From: Druceiella hillmani
Lineage: Eukaryota; Arthropoda; Insecta; Lepidoptera; Hepialidae
Assembly (NCBI GenBank): GCA_039881145.1
Contig: JAYKKI010000064.1
Location: 1,591,001-1,655,000, forward strand
Length of the DNA: 64,000 bases
Direction of reading: 5' to 3'
Positions 60,191 to 64,000 of the stretch are shown here, piece after piece (positions within the stretch are counted from its first letter, which is position 1; each line of letters opens with the position of its first letter). A program made the translations under genes and the position numbers. The notes below the pieces were generated by a model that saw only the letters and a program-made list of their open reading frames with translations, did not search any database and was not told where the DNA came from.

Positions 60191-61273
60191 ACGTAAGGTC
60201 CCTCACTATGGATGCAAATATCACACATCAATATTGTCTAGACATTATAGCTCCTGCAGATGTCATTTCCATTCATTCGGGCTAGGCCTCCAAAAGGTTT
60301 TTATAATTAATTATTACTATAAGTTCAACATCCTGGACAAGCTCAACATAAAAAGAGATCCTTAATTGTTAAGAATTTCCTTCTTTTATATTTGTATAAT
60401 TATTTGGGTAGAGTTTTTATTACATTATTATATGTATCTTCATAAATGTATCACCATGCAGAGTGCAGCAAACGTGTGTAAAAGCATGCAGAGTACAGTT
60501 AATAAAATACTTTCTAGTATTTTATTGGCTGTACTTTTTATATACTCGTGTAAAATAGAAAATAAGCAAAAGTTTAATTTCATATTTTGGATACGAAGAG
60601 ATTTTTTGAGATCTCAATTTCTCCACAATCCTTTAAACTTATTTATTATCCTTTTTTATTTTGTTGGAAGGAAAATGTGAATATTAATTAACATTTTTAA
60701 AACAAATTTTGCCTGTGTGAATAGCTTTTTCCAGAAAAGCAAAATTAATTAGTTTTTTATCATTTCTTCTCAATATTTCACTATTCACCATTTACTTGAA
60801 TGGCTCGACATTATAACATTATAAGCTTCTGTATTTTTAACGTATTTTCGGAAAACTAATATTACATTATAATTTACATTCTTTATTCATACGACCAATT
60901 ATTTTTCCCACAAACTTCTACATAAATTCATACATAAAATATCATTACGCTATCATTCAGACTTTTTACCATATACATTTTACATACTATAAAACAATAG
61001 TTATTGTAGTCATATTAAAACATTTTAACTGAGAGATAGAAGCTTTTAAGGTATTTCAACTAAATGAAATGAACAAGTTAAGCATTAAACTAACTGCCTT
61101 CGATATTTTGTGTTTAATAAAGTCCCACAGTCACAAAAGAAAAACTTAGTTTTGAAAAAATTAGCATTTTCAATGACTCCGCTAGTGTGAGATATTTGTA
61201 TCCGTAGTGAGGTACTTTACATGCGATGTAAGATAATTAATGATTTTTGTAAATATTTAACAATTGTATTTAC
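60191..61273. other. Gene-free stretch
   Basis: AT-rich. The 104-codon plus-strand frame at 60366-60680 is hydrophobic in places but has no family motif and no second copy. Not called. Confidence 0.35.
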
Positions 61274-63480
61274 CTAAATAGGTGTAAATAGCTAATGTTA
61301 AGGAAAATATACATAATCCAATACTAAAAAACGGTTGAAAAAGTTCTCCCAAAAAATCCAGTGCTTTATGTAAAACATTAGCAACTTCACAGATTACACA
61401 GTTACCACAAGCAAACATCAAACGTTTTGCCTTTTACAGATAGTTGTAGGCTATCCTAAGGAAAAAATATTTTTGAGAAAAGAACAGAAGTCAGTGTTTT
61501 CTTTTCATTTTTGATGAGATATTCATTAAACATTTTGTAGAACTGGTTATGTACTTGCCATGAGTTGATAAAGATTTGATTTCTTTGTGAGATGTTTGCA
61601 GTTTTATGATAAACATCGGAAGCGAAATCAATCACATAACTCTCTTTTAATACCATCAGAATAATTTGAGCTTCATTAATAGCTCAATTTTATAATAGCT
61701 ACTCCACGACAAATGTTATAACCGACACACATTTGCTAGGATTTCAAGGCAGATGAAGGTCATACAATCTCTATAAGCCTGCAAAATATGTGATTAGACT
61801 GGAAACAATGTGTGATACATTATTGATGGCACACCTTACTTTATTAAAAGGCACGACGCTGGAGAATTGCTGCACTTCATTTATGGAACAGATAGGAATG
61901 TCACCATTGATACCTGGTAATTAATACCGTTATCCAAGAACTTGAGCTATACAATTTAACGACAGTATGTACACTTTGTGGAGACAAAAAGTATTTCAAA
62001 TCCACACAATGAAGAGAATATTATGAACACATCTCAATCTCACATGATTTAGTTTCACAATATGACTAAATAAGGAGTAGATAGATAGTATTGACCAGTT
62101 ATATTCATGTATGCCATAAGAACCACCACCAATAAATAAATATCTAACAATGTGTGTATGTGTGTATTTTATGGGTTGATAAATATGGCTAGCGTTAATA
62201 AAAATATTACAATTTTTAGCATTTTTTCATGATTAACCTAAAAAGTGTACCACACAGAGATTTTAAGAAGACAGTACTTTCAGCTTGTGGAGCCTTGGCT
62301 AAGGGTAATATTGGTAATACAAACAATATCATGTGTATTGTTGTGATTGCCAACCTAAAAGAAAACATCATATACATTTTTAGTCACAAAAAATATATCC
62401 ACTAGCCCAAGCAAGGTGCCTCACTCACAACAAAACATTAAATAGAGAAATCATTCACATGTTAAAACAATTCTCAATTTTAGAGTAACTAAAGTGACAT
62501 TAATTGTTTATATTTTTAATATATATCACCTTAATGAGTGACAGACATATTTATCACAGGTTATTCGCTAAGTACACAATTGTTTTGTTCTACATATTTT
62601 TATTGCATTCTGAATTTCAATTACATGCTGTTTCTTATTGATCGATAGATTTGTTTATTTAGTGTTGGTGGCTAACAAAATTAAAGTTAGTAGCCAATAC
62701 ATTATTTAGAAGTGACTCTAATTACACGTGCAATTTTAATAAAAGAATTTCATATGGGTATAGAAATCGCAACAATTAACAAACACAATTCCTGTAAAAC
62801 ACGTGCAGCTAATTGTACATGCAATTCATAATAACACGTGCAATTAATTAACAAACATAATTCCTGTTAAATACATACAGCAATGACTCTCACACTAATC
62901 CCTTCTCCCTCCCTTTCTTATATTGTCCATAAACAAGTTAAATATTATCAAATGACTTAGCCCCTAAATGAGTATTAGTACCTAGCAACAGACTTCTAGA
63001 TGTAGAAAAAAACTGATTTTTATTAAAAAGTGAACATAATAAATAAAACTCTTATCTGTTTTGGGTGTAAGGGCACTTCAATTTATTTCCCACAAATATG
63101 GAGGAAATTAGCAAATTATCTTTATGACAAATAGTCTGTACAGTTATGTAAACTAAATTAGTACATTAAGATGTTTTCTTCATAAGTATGCCACAGCCCC
63201 TTGAAGTATTTTTTTATCTAAAGAAACACTTGAAAACTTATTGCCACTTTATGCAATCAAATGTACTTCTTATTAAGAGCAATCACATTGAGTTTTGATA
63301 TGAACAGAATGAACAATATATGAGTCTGAAGAGATATAGTCATTCTTAATTGGTTTGAATGTAATGCCCAAGACAAACTTATTATTACTAGATTAACATT
63401 TTACGAAGCTGTGAAGATTGTGATTTAGATTGTATGCTGTTAAGATTACAACTTTGTAATACAATATATTACATGCATTT
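61274..63480 (-). pseudogene. End repeat copy 2 with divergent chemoreceptor-like exon
   Basis: On the minus strand, 61418-61274 encodes about 48 residues (MFACGNCVICEVANVL... ...FSIGLCIFSLTLAIYTYL) and ends at a GTAAAT donor in phase 1. Its pattern, h..h...Lh.....F.P.h....., resembles the exon 1/2 junction region of the cluster's Gr genes (LCHQLNKMFEFQ then a hydrophobic helix). Upstream on minus, 61698-61456 is open over most of its length, with one shift near 61660, and is conserved with copy 1. The corresponding exon in copy 1 has stops. It is likely a decayed divergent gustatory or odorant receptor, but assignment is weak. Confidence 0.4.
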
Positions 63481-64000
63481 TATATTAGGTTGTCTGGGAA
63501 GTCCAAGAGAAACATGTTGGATAGCATTATTTCAAGTGACGTATGCGAACAAGCGAAAACATGTTCGGTCTTGCATTGTACATTGTTGTACTCAATAATC
63601 TCCCTTCTTTCATGTTAGTATAAGATTGTCGTCCCTTGAGTACAATCGTGCCAATTACAGTATAGTGTCATCAAACCACCTAATCCACTTGCGTACTGTG
63701 ATAATCGAGACTGCATCGTCACAAGTATACTGTGACAATGCAGTTTCGATTATCACAATTTGTAAGTAGTTTAGGTGGTACAAATCTAGGGACTTCGACC
63801 TTGAAAATCAAGAATGCTGCTAAGCATCTGTCATGAGAGGTATGAACTGCATAAAAGTGTACATGAAGGAAAATCCGCACAGTTGGGTCTGAGGCAGATG
63901 GATCGGGAATTCTCCAATCGAGCGTATTTGATCACCTGAACAAGATCGAATATGCTGCTATGATATTTCAATGCTCCACCAGCCGACAGACCAACACAAG
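63481..64000. repeat. Unclassified repeat with long hairpin, cut by the window edge
   Basis: Begins with TTAGGTTGTCTGGGAAGTCC, which resembles the ends of mariner-like elements. Contains an imperfect 103-base hairpin at 63676-63778 with arms starting CCACCTAA and ending TTAGGTGG. Base composition is less AT-rich than the flanking repeat. No protein motif was recognised before the window ends. Confidence 0.4.

Noticed and set aside
1..64000. CRISPR arrays, operons, bacterial ribosome-binding sites
   Set aside because: The window is eukaryotic, with spliced genes and insect TEs; the tandem repeats seen are microsatellites or single duplications.

Overview
This is eukaryotic, intron-bearing, strongly AT-rich DNA from an insect. 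The main evidence is a cluster of gustatory receptor (Gr, 7-transmembrane chemoreceptor) genes, together with an insect-style load of transposable elements (TEs): hAT, piggyBac, Tc1/mariner, copia, RTE-like, Helitron and Penelope. The order cannot be fixed from the sequence alone. No bacterial-type genes, rRNA, tRNA or CRISPR arrays were seen. Gene calls were made by eye, by spotting conserved motifs and splice sites and by comparing copies within the window. No database search was run.

Host genes. Three Gr genes can be rebuilt from start to stop with a shared four-exon layout (long first exon, 78-nt second exon, 151-154-nt third exon, short last exon; intron phases 0, 0, 1). They are Gr-B (minus, 25934 to 22176, 391 aa), Gr-C (plus, 37111 to 38752, 381 aa) and Gr-D (minus, 57940 to 50665, 403 aa). 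A fourth, Gr-A (plus, 7985 to 11591), has intact exons 1-3 with exactly the exon lengths of Gr-D, but I found no last exon; a 4.8-kb hAT element and a hAT-like MITE lie just downstream. At least five broken Gr copies surround these genes: 5911 (start only), 18654-18801 (exon 3), 19470-20328 (exons 1-2), 28150-28713 (exons 1-2) and 45254-45433 (exon 4). A divergent chemoreceptor-like exon lies in a repeat found at both window ends (1-1560 and 61274-63480), with a third, inverted copy at 59540-60190.

Layout. 1-5.5 kb: end repeat, possible LTR leader, duplicated Gr-C upstream region. 5.48-5.76 kb: palindromic insertion with hammerhead-like ribozyme sequence. 6.9-7.5 kb: piggyBac relic. 8-11.6 kb: Gr-A with a copia relic in intron 2. 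12.5-17.75 kb: hAT MITE, then a hAT transposon with nested insertions. 18.6-20.5 kb: Gr fragments and a Penelope reverse transcriptase piece. 22-26 kb: Gr-B. 28 kb: Gr pseudogene. 29.6-31.1 kb: Tc1/mariner relic. 31.6-35.4 kb: two piggyBac relics in opposite orientations. 37-38.8 kb: Gr-C. 43.3 kb: SINE/LINE tail. 45 kb: Gr ghost exon. 48.7-50.1 kb: piggyBac relic. 50.7-57.9 kb: Gr-D, whose 5-kb third intron holds Helitron and Penelope pieces. 58.7-59.4 kb: mariner relic. 59.5-64 kb: end repeats and an unclassified hairpin repeat.

The most notable observation is the Penelope-type repeat with a hammerhead-like self-cleaving RNA motif. One copy is an almost perfect 275-bp palindrome flanked by a 12-bp direct repeat. 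Another is joined to a Penelope reverse transcriptase fragment exactly at the predicted cleavage position. The general picture is a tandem and inverted birth-and-death Gr cluster being broken up by repeated TE insertion.
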